From an uncultured Ruminococcus sp. (GTDB lineage Bacteria; Bacillota; Clostridia; Oscillospirales; Ruminococcaceae): DNA of 64,000 nt. The stretch covers positions 675,463-739,462 of the forward strand of contig NZ_CAMYUE010000001.1 in the NCBI RefSeq assembly GCF_947301925.1. The letters run 5' to 3'. The notes under the pieces were generated by a model that saw nothing but the letters and a program-made list of their open reading frames with translations, ran no database searches and was not told the DNA's origin. Made by a program: the position numbers and the translations under genes. Positions 16,773 through 25,805 of the stretch are shown in pieces. The first letter of the stretch is position 1. The number at the start of each line of letters is the position of its first letter.

Positions 16773-18086
16773 ATGAAGAATTATTACACACAGATGGAAG
16801 CGGCTAAAAAGGGTATCATAACACCCGAAATGAAGATAGTCGCCGAAAAGGAATACATCGACGCAGAGGAGCTCCGCGCTCTCGTTGCAAAGGGCGAGGT
16901 CTGCATTCCCTGCAATATCAACCATAAGTCCATATCTCCCGAGGGTATCGGTACAAAAATGCGCACAAAGATTAACGTCAACCTTGGTATCTCGGGCGAC
17001 GCAAAGGACTATGACGTGGAGATGGAGAAGGTGGATATGGCGCTGAAATTCGGTGCCGAGGCTATCATGGACCTCTCCAACTACGGAAAGACCAACACCT
17101 TCCGCACGGCTCTCGTCGAGAAGTCTCCCGCTATGATAGGCACCGTTCCCATGTACGACGCTATAGGCTACCTTGAAAAGGATCTCCTTGAGATCACCGC
17201 AGAGGACTTCCTCCGCGTGGTAAGAGCTCATGCGGAAGAGGGCGTTGACTTCATGACCATACACGCTGGTATCAACCGCCGTGCTGTCGAGGCCTTCCGC
17301 AGAGACAAGCGCAAGATGAACATAGTTTCACGCGGCGGCTCTCTCCTGTTCGCATGGATGATGATGACAGGCAACGAAAACCCCTTCTATGAGTATTATG
17401 ACGAGGTTCTCGATATACTCCGCGAATACGACTGCACTATCTCTCTCGGAGACGCTCTCCGTCCCGGCTGCATCGACGACGCAACTGACGGCGGCCAGAT
17501 AGCCGAGCTCATCGAGCTGGGAGCTCTCACCGAAAGAGCATGGGCAAAGAACGTTCAGGTAATGGTAGAGGGTCCCGGACACATGGCTATGAACGAGATC
17601 GCTGCAAATATGAAGCTCCAGAAGCGTATCTGCCATAATGCTCCCTTCTACGTGCTCGGACCTCTGGTGACCGATATCTTCCCCGGCTACGATCACATCA
17701 CCTCCGCTATCGGCGGCGCTATCGCTGCTGCAAGCGGTGCGGACTTCCTCTGCTATGTTACTCCTGCCGAGCATCTCCGTCTCCCCGATACAAACGACGT
17801 AAAGGAAGGCATTATCGCCAGCCGTATCGCCGCTCATGCTGCCGATATCGCAAAGGGCGTTCCCCATGCAACCGACCGCGACAACGCTATGGCCGAGGCA
17901 CGTCATGAGGTGGACTGGGAGAAGATGTTCGAGATCGCTGTTGACGGCGAAAAGGCAAGAGCTTACTTCGAGAGCACTCCCCCTGCTGACAGACATACCT
18001 GCTCCATGTGCGGAAAGATGTGCGCCGTAAGAACTACAAACATGATACTCAACGGCGAAAAGGTAGAATTCTGCTCAGAGAAGTGA
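16773..18086 (+). CDS. thiC: phosphomethylpyrimidine synthase
   Basis: Start chosen at ATG 16773 ([14 protein letters not shown]) after GGAGG; an ATG at 16728 overlapping the thiD stop would add 15 residues and has a weaker AAGGAAG. About 437 residues. ThiC landmarks: [67 protein letters not shown] and the C-terminal [11 protein letters not shown], a CxxCxxxC form of the radical-SAM cluster motif. It turns AIR into HMP-P with SAM. Works with the upstream ThiD in thiamin pyrimidine synthesis; no thiazole genes are in the window. Confidence 0.97.
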   Translation: MKNYYTQMEAAKKGIITPEMKIVAEKEYIDAEELRALVAKGEVCIPCNINHKSISPEGIGTKMRTKINVNLGISGDAKDYDVEMEKVDMALKFGAEAIMDLSNYGKTNTFRTALVEKSPAMIGTVPMYDAIGYLEKDLLEITAEDFLRVVRAHAEEGVDFMTIHAGINRRAVEAFRRDKRKMNIVSRGGSLLFAWMMMTGNENPFYEYYDEVLDILREYDCTISLGDALRPGCIDDATDGGQIAELIELGALTERAWAKNVQVMVEGPGHMAMNEIAANMKLQKRICHNAPFYVLGPLVTDIFPGYDHITSAIGGAIAAASGADFLCYVTPAEHLRLPDTNDVKEGIIASRIAAHAADIAKGVPHATDRDNAMAEARHEVDWEKMFEIAVDGEKARAYFESTPPADRHTCSMCGKMCAVRTTNMILNGEKVEFCSEK

Positions 18087-18125
18087 TAAACGTACCCTTC
18101 AGCGAAGCTGATAACTGATAAAGAT

Positions 18126-18163
18126 GCCCCGTGACGGTCAGTTACTGTTGAGGGGTTGTTTTT
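18126..18163 (+). terminator. probable terminator of thiDC
   Basis: CCCC...GGGG outer and ACGGT...ACTGT inner stems, then TTGTTTTT. The two stems are separated by small bulges, so it is weaker than others here. Confidence 0.5.
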
Positions 18164-18197
18164 CTGCTTAAAACAGCATTTTTGTGCGCTTTTATTA

Positions 18198-18226
18198 TTG
18201 ACATTAACTTATTGTTGTGATATAAT
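18198..18226 (+). promoter_or_regulatory. promoter of the DUF3592-like gene
   Basis: Consensus TTGACA (18198-18203), 17 bases, TATAAT (18221-18226). Confidence 0.75.
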
Positions 18227-18268
18227 TTAAAAAGATTTATCTTTTATATCATCAAGGGGGAAGCATTA

Positions 18269-18724
18269 ATGCTTATGATATGGAGGAACTTTGATAATAT
18301 CGGGCTCGGCGATAAGATAAAGCTCATGTTTTTGCTCGCGGTGTCGGTGGGCTGTGCTGTTGGAGCAGTTATCGTTCTTATCCACCGCATAATAACATAT
18401 AAATTCTTCGCGGCAGACGTTACGGCAAGGATAACCGATGCGAAAAAAATGGCTCTGCCTACAGGCCGGATAATGGCGGTCTTCACCTGCGAATATACCT
18501 TTAAGAACAAGAATTATACCGCAAGAGTGGAAAAATACGACCACGAGGCGGAGGCAAGGGACAAGCTCACCTTTACCATTGATTCACGCCGTCCTCAGAA
18601 GGTGCTGTATCACGAGTTGAAGATCGTTTCGACTATAGGCCTGATACTGGTATTCGTTATCGGTGCTGTAATATTCTTCACTCTGTTTTTAAGCTTATAC
18701 GGTCATGTGCTGCAGCGGCCGTGA
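18269..18724 (+). CDS. DUF3592-like small membrane protein
   Basis: 151 residues. A membrane span (LMFLLAVSVGCAVGAVIVLI, about 19-38), a beta domain with FTCEYTFKNKNYTARV and FTIDSRRPQKV, then a C-terminal span (TIGLILVFVIGAVIFFTLF). Same layout as the gene at 15142, though the sequences have diverged. AGGGGGAA precedes the ATG. Function unknown. Confidence 0.7.
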   Translation: MLMIWRNFDNIGLGDKIKLMFLLAVSVGCAVGAVIVLIHRIITYKFFAADVTARITDAKKMALPTGRIMAVFTCEYTFKNKNYTARVEKYDHEAEARDKLTFTIDSRRPQKVLYHELKIVSTIGLILVFVIGAVIFFTLFLSLYGHVLQRP

Positions 18725-18827
18725 TACGGCCTTTTACAGGTAATAATGTATCGATACTCTTTTCGGCAGCAGACTGCTGTTCACGGTCTGCTTCTGCGCT
18801 GATCGCCGATAAATATGTCTCATCTCT

Positions 18828-18852
18828 GCCCGCTTACCCTGCGGGCTTTTTT
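18828..18852 (+). terminator. rho-independent terminator
   Basis: GCCCGC (18828-18833), loop, GCGGGC (18841-18846), then six T. About 100 bases after the membrane protein gene. Confidence 0.8.
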
Positions 18853-19018
18853 ATCACCCCTTTCACAAAGGGGGCGTAAAGAGGTCTTTTTCAATGGAAA
18901 ACCGTTGAATAAACTGAAAAAAACACCGAACTTCGTATACACGCACAATTTTCACTGTTCGTTTTTGTCGGAATTGCACGGTATTGTTGGGAGCTCTGTA
19001 GAAAATCACGGCGTTCTC

Positions 19019-19047
19019 TTGATTATTTTTTCCCGTTGTGGTATAAT
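19019..19047 (+). promoter_or_regulatory. promoter of the FAD oxidoreductase-GtrA-GT operon
   Basis: TTGATT (19019-19024), 17 bases, TATAAT (19042-19047). Confidence 0.65.
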
Positions 19048-19194
19048 GTTGTTTATAGTATGGCTATTTCTGCTCATTTATAATGCAGAAAAAACTTGCA
19101 GACTGTGTGAGAGGTTTCGCTCTCCCATACGTCTAATAATGTAAGACAATTTTTCGGAGCTTCTCGCTCCGTGGAAGGGAAAAGGTAATACAAT

Positions 19195-20754
19195 ATGAAA
19201 AAAGTAATTATCATCGGTGCCGGACCTGCGGGTCTTACCGCCGCTTATGAGCTCCTCAGGGACGGCTCGGGCGAGTACGATGTAACTGTGCTGGAGGAGA
19301 CGACTGCTATCGGCGGTATCTCCAAGACCGTAAACTACAAGGGCAACCGTATGGACATGGGCGGCCACCGTTTCTTCTCAAAGATACCCGAGGTAAATCA
19401 GTGGTGGAGCGAGATGCTTCCCCTTCAGGGCGTTCCTTCGTCGGACGACAGATTCCTCAAGAGACACGTAAACGTTGAGGAGGGCGGCCCCGATCCTCAG
19501 AAGACCGACCGCGTTATGCTCAAGAGACACAGAGTGTCCCGTATCCTTTTCAACGACAAGTTCTATGATTATCCCGTTTCGCTCAAGCCCGAGACTATCA
19601 AGAACTTCGGCTTCCTTACCACTATGAAGGTGGGCTTCAGCTACCTGAAGGCCGCTATCCACAAGCGTCCCGTAACGAACCTGGAGAACTTCTACATCAA
19701 CTGCTTCGGCAAGGAGCTCTACTCCATGTTCTTTGAGTACTACACAGAAAACCTCTGGGGCAGACACCCCAGCGAGATCGACGCTTCATGGGGCGCTCAG
19801 CGTACCAAGGGCCTGTCTATCGTGGGCATCATCAAGGACTTCTTCGGAAAGCTCTTCAAGGTCAAGAACCGTAAGGTGAATACTTCCCTTATCGAGGAGT
19901 TCAAGTACCCCAAGCTGGGTCCCGGACAGCTCTGGGAGGTTACAGCCGATGAGGTGAAGAAGCTGGGCGGTACTATCATAATGGAAGCCGGCGTAAAGAA
20001 GCTCCATAAGGACGAGAACAACAACCTCACAGGCGTTACCTATATAAAGGACGGCAAGGAGATCGAGCTCAACGGCGACGTTATCATCTCCTCTATGCCC
20101 GTAAAGGATCTGGTTGCAGGCATGAACGACGTTCCCGAGGAGCCCGCACGTATCGCTGCAGGTCTTCCCTACCGTGACTATATGACCCTCGGCGTTCTCG
20201 TTCCCAAGCTCAAGCTGAAGAACAAGACAACTATGAGGACTGTGGGCAATATCGTGCCCGACTGCTGGGTATACGTTCAGGACAGACGCGTAAAGATGGG
20301 ACGTTTCCAGATCTACAACAACTGGTCTCCCTACATGGTAAAGGATCTGGGCCATACCGTATGGGTAGGTCTTGAGTACTTCGTTACCGAGGGCGACAAG
20401 TTCTGGAACATGACCGAGAAGCAGTTCTCAGATTTCTGCGTGAAGGAAATGGTAAAGCTTGGTCTTATCGACAGCGCAGATGAAGTAATAGATACACATA
20501 TGGAAAAGGTGAAGAAGGCTTATCCCGCTTACTTCGATACCTACGACGAGATGGATACCCTTATCGAGTACCTCGATACTATCCCCAACCTCTACTGCGT
20601 AGGACGTAACGGTCAGCACAGATACAACAACATCGACCACTCAATGGTCACCTCCTTCGAGGCTGTAAAGGCTATCAAGAGCGGCAGCACCGACAAGTCC
20701 GCCATCTGGAACGTCAATACAGAAAAGGAATACCACGAGGAGAAGCAGAAATAA
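19195..20754 (+). CDS. FAD-dependent oxidoreductase (amine oxidase / UDP-galactopyranose mutase-like)
   Basis: 519 residues. Rossmann FAD site [18 protein letters not shown] (about 4-21) and the FAD-binding [16 protein letters not shown] (about 61-76). [17 protein letters not shown] and [11 protein letters not shown] resemble the substrate regions of the UDP-galactopyranose mutase/protoporphyrinogen oxidase group. Ends with the family's C-terminal FAD loop [20 protein letters not shown]. In this group such proteins rearrange or oxidise nucleotide-linked or lipid-linked sugars. The stop overlaps the ATG of the GtrA gene (TAATG), so the two are translationally coupled. Exact reaction not known. 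Confidence 0.85.
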   Translation: MKKVIIIGAGPAGLTAAYELLRDGSGEYDVTVLEETTAIGGISKTVNYKGNRMDMGGHRFFSKIPEVNQWWSEMLPLQGVPSSDDRFLKRHVNVEEGGPDPQKTDRVMLKRHRVSRILFNDKFYDYPVSLKPETIKNFGFLTTMKVGFSYLKAAIHKRPVTNLENFYINCFGKELYSMFFEYYTENLWGRHPSEIDASWGAQRTKGLSIVGIIKDFFGKLFKVKNRKVNTSLIEEFKYPKLGPGQLWEVTADEVKKLGGTIIMEAGVKKLHKDENNNLTGVTYIKDGKEIELNGDVIISSMPVKDLVAGMNDVPEEPARIAAGLPYRDYMTLGVLVPKLKLKNKTTMRTVGNIVPDCWVYVQDRRVKMGRFQIYNNWSPYMVKDLGHTVWVGLEYFVTEGDKFWNMTEKQFSDFCVKEMVKLGLIDSADEVIDTHMEKVKKAYPAYFDTYDEMDTLIEYLDTIPNLYCVGRNGQHRYNNIDHSMVTSFEAVKAIKSGSTDKSAIWNVNTEKEYHEEKQK

Positions 20755-21233
20755 TGGACGAGATAAAGCAGATACTCCGCGACAAGGACTTCAAGAAGCT
20801 GTTCGTCGGCGATACCGACAATACGCTTATCCAGTTCTTCCGCTATATCTTCGTTGGCGGTCTGGCCACCGTCGTGGACTGGGGACTCTCGTTCGTACTG
20901 TTCAAGTTCGTGTTCGGCGAGCGTTTCGCTGTGGCCGCAAATTCACTGTCATTCGTGGCAGGCCTTATCGTTAACTACCTCATAAGCACCTTCTGGATCT
21001 TCAAGACCTCCAACGTCAAGAACAAATTCGTGGAATTCCTCGGATTTGCCGCCATCGGCGTTGTGGGACTGCTCCTTACTATGGGCATAACCAAGGGCTT
21101 CGAGGTATGGCTCAGCGACAAGACCAGCGCTTATCAGATGATAGCCAAGGTGGTTTCTACCGCTGTATCCTTCCTGTGGAACTTCTTCGCAAGAAAGATA
21201 CTGCTGTATACCAAAAAAGACAATAAATCATAA
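20754..21233 (+). CDS. GtrA-family membrane protein (putative polyprenyl-phosphate-sugar flippase)
   Basis: 159 residues with four membrane spans. QFFRYIFVGGLATVVDWGLS and the later NYLISTFWIF are hallmarks of GtrA (PF04138). GtrA proteins are thought to flip undecaprenyl-phosphate-linked sugars across the membrane for teichoic acid or O-antigen glycosylation. Sits between an FAD sugar oxidoreductase and a GT-C-like membrane protein, which fits such a pathway. Confidence 0.9.
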   Translation: MDEIKQILRDKDFKKLFVGDTDNTLIQFFRYIFVGGLATVVDWGLSFVLFKFVFGERFAVAANSLSFVAGLIVNYLISTFWIFKTSNVKNKFVEFLGFAAIGVVGLLLTMGITKGFEVWLSDKTSAYQMIAKVVSTAVSFLWNFFARKILLYTKKDNKS

Positions 21234-21285
21234 ATCTGTGGGGCGGCGTTAACTCGCCCCCCTGCATTTTACGGAGGAAAAAACT

Positions 21286-23394
21286 ATGGACGACAAGACC
21301 ATGAAGCAGGCTGCCGATAATGCGGAAAATGCCGCAGAAGAGGTGCTCGACTTCACAGAGACTGCTGTCAATGAGGCCGGCGAGGTCATAGACCTCACCG
21401 AAACAGACGACGCTCCCGTAAAGGAAAGCGCCGGGTCCGGAAAGAAGGACGGCAGCAAGCCTTCAGGCGATAAGAAGCCCGAGGCCAGCAAGAACGACTC
21501 AAAGAAGTCAGGCAGCAAAAACAGCAGCGGCAAGAAAAACGACGCCAAAAAGGACGAGCCTAAGAAAAATGACGGCAAAAAGTCCGACGGAAAGAACAGC
21601 GCCAAGAAGAACAGCTCCGACAAGGACAGCAATAAAAAGTCAGGCAAAAAGACTGACAATGCTCCCACAGAAAAGACTGCCGCCGATACCGAGGCTGCCG
21701 CTGAGGAGAAACCCGATCTCAGGACAAGGCTCCGCCTTGGTCTTCTGGGCAGGATCGCTGTGTGGGTAATCACCGCCGTAATATTCCTCGGCGTCTGCGC
21801 TGTGACCATCTACTATGTCACCACTGCTTCAAAATCCGAGTTCCATGCGGACTGCACCGATACTATCGTATGGGCTGAGGCCTCTGTCGAGACCGGACAT
21901 ACCTACGACAAGGACTTCTCATACGCCTGCTTCCTGCCATTCAGCACAAGCACCATTATGATACCTCTTATCCATATGTTCGGCTACGGAATGACCGCTC
22001 ATATCGTGGGTATGATGTGCTTCTTCGTGCTGCTGACGGTATTCTTGCTGTTCATGATACGGGAGATGACAAAGAGCTTCCCGCTGGCTATGGTGGGTAC
22101 GGCTATATTCCTGTCCATCACCCTCTCCACTCAGAAGATGAGAGAGATATTCTGGGGACATACCATTTACTACTCGCTGGGTATCCTCTTCCTGGTCATC
22201 GGCGCCTTCATGTACTTCAGGCTGCTCACAGTAAGGAGCAAGGGCATCGCTCTCAAGAAGGAAGAAAAGAATACGAAGCTCGCACTTATCCACAGGATAG
22301 CGATTTTCGTATGCATATGCATATTCATGGTCTGCACGGGTCTGGACGGTATCACAGGCTTCACACTGTTCGTTCTCCCCTTTGTGGGCGCTATATTCGC
22401 AGAGCAGTTCGTTGACGCAAAGACAAAGCTCATCAGCAGCAAAATGGGTCTTGCAGCCTTCAGGGCCATCGTGTTCTTCGGTATGGCTGTTCTTGGTACT
22501 ATCATCAACAAGAAGCTGCTGGGCGACCTCAGCGCAGGCTATCAGGAGGCTAACTCAAACTTCTCCCCCATGGAGGAATGGCTGGAGCACTTCCAGAAAA
22601 TGCCCTTCGCATGGATGAGACTGCTGGGCGTTCAGAGTCTCCGCGATGTGAAGTTCGCAAGCAAGGAAGGCATTCCCAATATGCTCTGCCTCATGACCGC
22701 AGTGCTCATCGCAGCGCTCCCCATCGTGGCTACCTGCTTCTACAAGAAGTTCGGCAACGACCGCAGAGGCAAGATGATGAGAACATGGATATGGATGCAC
22801 TGGGCTGTTACTGCCGTTAATATAATGGGCTATGTATTCGGCGTTCTCTCTGCCGCCGACTGGAGAATAATCCCCATGATCGGCTCCTCTCTCATCGTCA
22901 GCATACTCTTCCTCTGCTGGGCTATATCAAAGAAGGCAGACGTTGCAAGACTTGCCGTTGTGCTCTTTGTGCCTATATTCCTTACGGGCATAGTTCACTG
23001 CAACGACGTGAGAAAGATCAAGAAGGACGAATACAAGAAGAACGCTCAGTTCCAGATCGCAGAATTCCTCGAGGATCAGGGCGTTACCAAGGGCTATGCT
23101 ACCTTCTGGAACGCTAACTCCGTTACACTTATCACCAATAACAAGGTGAAGGTATTCGATGTTGACGTAAACGAGAACGGCGTATTCATGAGGCCTTACC
23201 AGTCGTCAAAAAGATGGTACATGGACGATCCCGATCAGTCTGAATACTTCCTTATCCTCAGCGATACAGAGTACAGCTACTTCACTCAGTCGCCGATGTA
23301 CTACAACGAGCAGCCTATAAGAGTAGCCAACACTATCATAAACAATGTTGGTTATACACTGCTGGTATACGATCACAATATAATCCACATATAA
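21286..23394 (+). CDS. polytopic membrane protein, probable GT-C-type glycosyltransferase, with long charged N-terminal tail
   Basis: 702 residues. About the first 145 are hydrophilic and built from Lys/Ser/Asp/Asn repeats (KKDGSKPSGDKKPEASKND and similar), probably disordered and cytoplasmic. About ten or eleven membrane spans follow, starting at IAVWVITAVIFLGVCAVTIY. The first external loop carries acidic residues (FHADCTDTIVWAEAS) where GT-C enzymes place their catalytic Asp, and a soluble domain ends the protein (EFLEDQGVTKGYATFWNAN, typical of GT39-like membrane transferases). With GtrA upstream, it likely moves a flipped lipid-linked sugar onto an envelope polymer; this is inference. 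Confidence 0.75.
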   Translation: MDDKTMKQAADNAENAAEEVLDFTETAVNEAGEVIDLTETDDAPVKESAGSGKKDGSKPSGDKKPEASKNDSKKSGSKNSSGKKNDAKKDEPKKNDGKKSDGKNSAKKNSSDKDSNKKSGKKTDNAPTEKTAADTEAAAEEKPDLRTRLRLGLLGRIAVWVITAVIFLGVCAVTIYYVTTASKSEFHADCTDTIVWAEASVETGHTYDKDFSYACFLPFSTSTIMIPLIHMFGYGMTAHIVGMMCFFVLLTVFLLFMIREMTKSFPLAMVGTAIFLSITLSTQKMREIFWGHTIYYSLGILFLVIGAFMYFRLLTVRSKGIALKKEEKNTKLALIHRIAIFVCICIFMVCTGLDGITGFTLFVLPFVGAIFAEQFVDAKTKLISSKMGLAAFRAIVFFGMAVLGTIINKKLLGDLSAGYQEANSNFSPMEEWLEHFQKMPFAWMRLLGVQSLRDVKFASKEGIPNMLCLMTAVLIAALPIVATCFYKKFGNDRRGKMMRTWIWMHWAVTAVNIMGYVFGVLSAADWRIIPMIGSSLIVSILFLCWAISKKADVARLAVVLFVPIFLTGIVHCNDVRKIKKDEYKKNAQFQIAEFLEDQGVTKGYATFWNANSVTLITNNKVKVFDVDVNENGVFMRPYQSSKRWYMDDPDQSEYFLILSDTEYSYFTQSPMYYNEQPIRVANTIINNVGYTLLVYDHNIIHI

Positions 23395-23396
23395 AT

Positions 23397-23426
23397 GAAA
23401 AAAGACACCCTCGGGTGTCTTTTTCT
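23397..23426 (+). terminator. terminator of the glycan operon
   Basis: AAGACACCC/GGGTGTCTT hairpin with two-base loop, A-run before and T-run after; may also serve the DUF1858 gene from the other side. Confidence 0.85.
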
Positions 23427-23449
23427 TATACTTATTGTGTTTATAAGTC

Positions 23450-23650
23450 TTATTCCGCAAGCTTCTTGTTGATAGCGCTTACCAGCTCGTCTGCGTTCAC
23501 ACCGTGTACCATTGCTGCTTCCTCAATGGTCTCGCCCTGTGATGCGGGACATCCGAGACAGTGCATTCCGATGCTGAAAAGTATGGGTGATACGTCCTTG
23601 TCGAGCTGAAGGAGCTCGCCTATCTTTGTATCCTTTGTTACCTCTGTCAT
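23450..23650 (-). CDS. DUF1858 small redox-disulfide-type protein
   Basis: 66 residues. IGELLQLDKDVSPILFSIGMHCLGCPASQGETIEEAA matches DUF1858 (the hybrid-cluster-protein-associated redox disulfide domain), with the conserved CLGC. Members of this family sit near nitrosative-stress and iron-sulfur repair proteins; the role is not established. AGGTCGATCAAC precedes the ATG, with GGAGG in place. Confidence 0.85.
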   Translation of the reverse strand: MTEVTKDTKIGELLQLDKDVSPILFSIGMHCLGCPASQGETIEEAAMVHGVNADELVSAINKKLAE

Positions 23651-23683
23651 GTTGATCGACCTCCGTTTTTTTAACTCCGGGGC

Positions 23684-23738
23684 TTGACAAATGTCTGCCC
23701 CTTTGTTATAATATTATCATAGTATCTGACAATTGTCA
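23684..23738 (+). promoter_or_regulatory. TetR-MATE promoter with two similar operator-like sites
   Basis: TTGACA (23684-23689), 17 bases, TATAAT (23707-23712). TGACAATTGTCA at 23727-23738 is a perfect 12-bp palindrome right after the -10 box. TGACAAATGTCT at 23685-23696, overlapping the -35 box, matches it at 10 of 12 positions. Sites in these positions would let the TetR-type product repress its own operon. Confidence 0.65.
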
Positions 23739-23779
23739 AGGAGACAGAAGCAACTTTTACAAAGCGAGGTAATTTGTCA

Positions 23780-24337
23780 ATGTATCAGGGAAGCAACAAA
23801 TCCGCACTACTTTCTCAGAAGCTCATTTCCGAAGCGCTCCTGCGGCTTCTTGAGGAAAAGACCTTCAGCGACATCAGCGTCAGCGACCTCTGCCGCGAGG
23901 CGCAGGTCTCCCGTCAGACATTCTATTCACTGTTCGGCACCAAGGAAAATGTCATCATATATGAGCTCAGCCAGAACTGCTGCTTTCTCCCCGAGGAGAC
24001 CGATACCTCCTGCCATTCCGCCGTGTTCCGCAGCTTTTGCAGGGACTACAGCAGATATATCGTGGACAAGCGCCATATCATAAGCCTTCTCGTAAAAAAC
24101 GACATGATACACTTCCTCTACGATGTGCAGTATAAGTCTCTTATGGAATGCGAACACTTCATCAGCGATGTTTCCGATGAGAAAAGGATCTTCATTGTGG
24201 ACTTCATCGCCAGCGGAATGAACAGCATCGCAAAAAACTACGTACTCACAGGCGCCGCAGCCGACGAGAGCTTTCTGGAAAAGCTCATGTTCAGCCTCTA
24301 CGGCGGACTATACTTCAAGAACTACAATAAAGGATAA
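23780..24337 (+). CDS. TetR/AcrR-family transcriptional regulator
   Basis: Start at ATG 23780 (MYQGSNKSALLSQKLI); a TTG two codons earlier is possible. 185 residues. The N-terminal helix-turn-helix is clear: LISEALLRLLEEKTFSDIS then VSDLCREAQVSRQTFYSLFG (about 18-60). The C-terminal ligand domain (about 70-185) is not assignable. It ends three bases before the MATE gene, so it probably regulates efflux and itself through the palindromes in its promoter. Confidence 0.92.
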   Translation: MYQGSNKSALLSQKLISEALLRLLEEKTFSDISVSDLCREAQVSRQTFYSLFGTKENVIIYELSQNCCFLPEETDTSCHSAVFRSFCRDYSRYIVDKRHIISLLVKNDMIHFLYDVQYKSLMECEHFISDVSDEKRIFIVDFIASGMNSIAKNYVLTGAAADESFLEKLMFSLYGGLYFKNYNKG

Positions 24338-24340
24338 GAA

Positions 24341-25738
24341 ATGACTGCAATAACAAGAAAATACATCGGAACAAAGGATTTCTATAAAACCGTGCTGACT
24401 ATGGTGGTTCCTATGATACTTCAGATGATGGTGACAAATCTTGTCAGCCTCATCGACAATGTCATGGTTGGAAGCCTGGGTACCGAACCCATGAGCGGCG
24501 TATCCATAGTCAATCAATTCGTCTTTGTATTCAACATAACACTATTCGGCGCAACAGCAGGTCCAAGTATTTTCGGTGCCCAGTTCTTCGGAAAGGGCGA
24601 CTATGAGGGACAGAAATATACCCTGCGGTACAGGCTGGCGGTCTGTACCGCTTTCATCATGCTGGCTTCCGCTATTGCTGTTGTCTTCGGACCTCGCCTG
24701 ATATCCCTGTTTATCAGCAGCGAGAGCTCCTCTCAGCAGAGAGACGCCATTATGACAAACGGACGGCAGTACCTGAGAATAATCAAATACAGCTTCATTC
24801 CCTTCGGTATCGGTCAGGCCTATGCCAGCGTCATACGCGAGTGCGGCCACACCAAGGCTCCCATGGCGGCGGCTATGTCCGCTGTGGGTATCAATGTGCT
24901 GCTGGACTGGTGCTTCATCTTCGGCAGGCTGGGCTGCCCTGCTATGGGCGTGAAGGGCGCTGCCTGGGCGACTGTCATCGCTAAATGCGTCGAGGCCGCT
25001 ATTATGATAGTATGGGCTCACGTCCACACCGACAGGATAGGCTGTGTAAGGGGGCTTTTCAGAGGCTTCCGTATTCCTCCGCGGCTGGCAGTTGATATCA
25101 CCAAAAAAGGTATACCCATGCTGGTCAATGAGTTCCTCTGGTCCCTGGGTATGTCTGTGGTGATGCAGTGCTATTCCGTCAGGAGCACAGATGTGGTGGC
25201 TGCCCGTAATATATGCAGCACCATCACCAACCTGTTCAATTCCGTATACGCTCAGATGGGCGCCTGTATAGCCATAATCGTTGGTGCGAAGCTGGGCGCT
25301 AACGAGCTGAAGGAGGCACGGGACACCGATAACAAGCTGCTCTTTTTCGCTGTTGCGGCGGCTGCCGCAGTGGGGCTGGTCACTCTGCCCCTTGCTCCCG
25401 TTTTCCCGATGCTTTACAACACCGAGAGCGGCGTTCGCTCCCTTGCAGCCTATATGATAGTAATACAGGCTCTGGCAATGCCCCTGCTCAGCTACACCAA
25501 CGCCTGCTATTTCACTCTCAGGAGCGGCGGAAAAACAGGTATAACCTTCCTGTTCGATTTCGGCTTCACATGGCTCATAATGATACCTCTTGCCGCCTTC
25601 CTCGCCTACTTCACAAAGCTGGATATACGCATAGTCTTCGCGGTCGTCACCTTCTCGGAGATATTCAAGGTGATAATCGGCTACTTCATGGTGAAAAGCG
25701 ACCTCTGGGTGAACAATATTGTCAATAACGAGAATTAA
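24341..25738 (+). CDS. MATE-family multidrug/sodium antiporter
   Basis: 465 residues, twelve membrane spans in two homologous halves. N-terminal VVPMILQMMVTNLVSLIDNVMVG and GATAGPSIFGAQFFGKGD are typical MATE motifs. The family exports cationic drugs or metabolites in exchange for Na+ or H+. AAGGATAAG just before the ATG is inside the end of the TetR gene. Operon with the upstream regulator. Confidence 0.95.
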   Translation: MTAITRKYIGTKDFYKTVLTMVVPMILQMMVTNLVSLIDNVMVGSLGTEPMSGVSIVNQFVFVFNITLFGATAGPSIFGAQFFGKGDYEGQKYTLRYRLAVCTAFIMLASAIAVVFGPRLISLFISSESSSQQRDAIMTNGRQYLRIIKYSFIPFGIGQAYASVIRECGHTKAPMAAAMSAVGINVLLDWCFIFGRLGCPAMGVKGAAWATVIAKCVEAAIMIVWAHVHTDRIGCVRGLFRGFRIPPRLAVDITKKGIPMLVNEFLWSLGMSVVMQCYSVRSTDVVAARNICSTITNLFNSVYAQMGACIAIIVGAKLGANELKEARDTDNKLLFFAVAAAAAVGLVTLPLAPVFPMLYNTESGVRSLAAYMIVIQALAMPLLSYTNACYFTLRSGGKTGITFLFDFGFTWLIMIPLAAFLAYFTKLDIRIVFAVVTFSEIFKVIIGYFMVKSDLWVNNIVNNEN

Positions 25739-25741
25739 CGC

Positions 25742-25783
25742 GAAACACCGCAGTTCCCTGAATGGAGCTGCGGTGTTTCTGAC
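25742..25783 (+). terminator. terminator of the TetR-MATE operon
   Basis: Twelve-base stem GAAACACCGCAG (25742-25753) with CTGCGGTGTTTC (25768-25779). The T-run is short, and it may serve both convergent genes. Confidence 0.65.
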
Positions 25784-25805
25784 TTAGAGGAAAGAATGTC
25801 AGGCC

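Larger units (their letters stand above)
18725..19194 (+). other. 470-bp intergenic stretch, no gene seen
   Basis: It holds a terminator at 18828-18852 and a promoter at 19019-19047. I see no convincing reading frame or structured RNA in the remainder. Confidence 0.6.
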
